Shown piece after piece: positions 14,494-14,568 of a stretch of DNA of 14,568 bases. The DNA comes from Alphaproteobacteria bacterium (lineage in GTDB: Bacteria; Pseudomonadota; Alphaproteobacteria; DAOWDM01). The position numbers were made by a program, and so were the translations under genes. Each line of letters begins with the position of its first letter. The stretch's first letter is position 1. The notes under the pieces were generated by a model. That model saw nothing but the letters and a program-made list of their open reading frames with translations. It ran no database searches and was not told the origin of the DNA. The DNA lies in NCBI GenBank assembly GCA_030639035.1, contig DAOWDM010000169.1:1-14568 (forward strand), read 5' to 3'.

Positions 14494-14568
14494 ATGAGTA
14501 AAATTCGTGTAGCGGTTGTTGGTGCTGGCTCTATGGGGCTAAATCACTTGCGTACATACAGCAATATC
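14494..14568 (+). CDS. Gfo/Idh/MocA-family oxidoreductase, partial (runs off right edge)
   Basis: Only the first 25 codons are in the window. They form a Rossmann beta-alpha start, MSKIRVAVVGAGSMG (1-15), then LNHLRTYSNI. The GAGSMGxxHLRxY pattern is typical of Gfo/Idh/MocA sugar dehydrogenases, including UDP-N-acetylglucosamine 3-dehydrogenase-like enzymes of surface-glycan pathways. A strong AAAGGAA site at 14479-14485 sits eight bases upstream, and the gene starts 13 bases after the permease stop, so it may be co-transcribed. The exact substrate cannot be judged from this fragment. Confidence 0.75.
   Translation, partial: MSKIRVAVVGAGSMGLNHLRTYSNI

Overview
The window is chromosomal-looking DNA from an AT-rich Gram-negative bacterium with standard stops (TAA, TAG and TGA are all used). 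The order dnaK-dnaJ-dapB, a candidate heat-shock promoter that fits the alphaproteobacterial sigma-32 pattern, and an FAD enzyme next to rmuC suggest a low-GC alphaproteobacterium, perhaps an uncultured host-associated lineage. That placement is inference: no rRNA or other phylogenetic marker was compared.

Left part (1-5252). A partial exported protein with Lys/Ala/Glu-rich repeats runs off the left edge on the minus strand. Divergent from it is tsaB (tRNA t6A synthesis). Then come the chaperone genes dnaK and dnaJ, separated by a hairpin that may lower dnaJ expression, and dapB (lysine/diaminopimelate pathway). A roughly 128-bp composite palindromic repeat fills the dnaJ-dapB gap.

Middle part (5315-11909). 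Three tightly packed genes encode envelope proteins I cannot assign to a pathway: a secreted DUF4384-type protein, a secreted 544-residue protein with an internal Cys-Pro-containing duplication, and a membrane-anchored 355-residue protein vaguely like AsmA-type periplasmic proteins. They look like one unit and are the best candidate for something undescribed. rmuC follows, then a HI0933/YhiN-type flavoprotein whose start overlaps the end of rmuC.

Right part (11931-14568). A UDP-glucuronate 4-epimerase-like gene lies on the minus strand, convergent with the flavoprotein. It diverges from a two-gene metal-transport pair: a DUF1007 periplasmic protein with an EF-hand-like loop, and a NicO/RcnA-family permease overlapping it by ATGA. 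The first 25 codons of a Gfo/Idh/MocA-type oxidoreductase end the window. The epimerase and this oxidoreductase hint at nearby surface-glycan synthesis.

I found no rRNA or tRNA genes, CRISPR array, insertion sequence, phage gene or toxin-antitoxin pair. No gene-free stretch exceeds 300 bases; the longest is 177 bases (4281-4457) and holds the repeat. Most of the window is housekeeping. The unassigned exported cluster and the structured repeat are the parts worth following.
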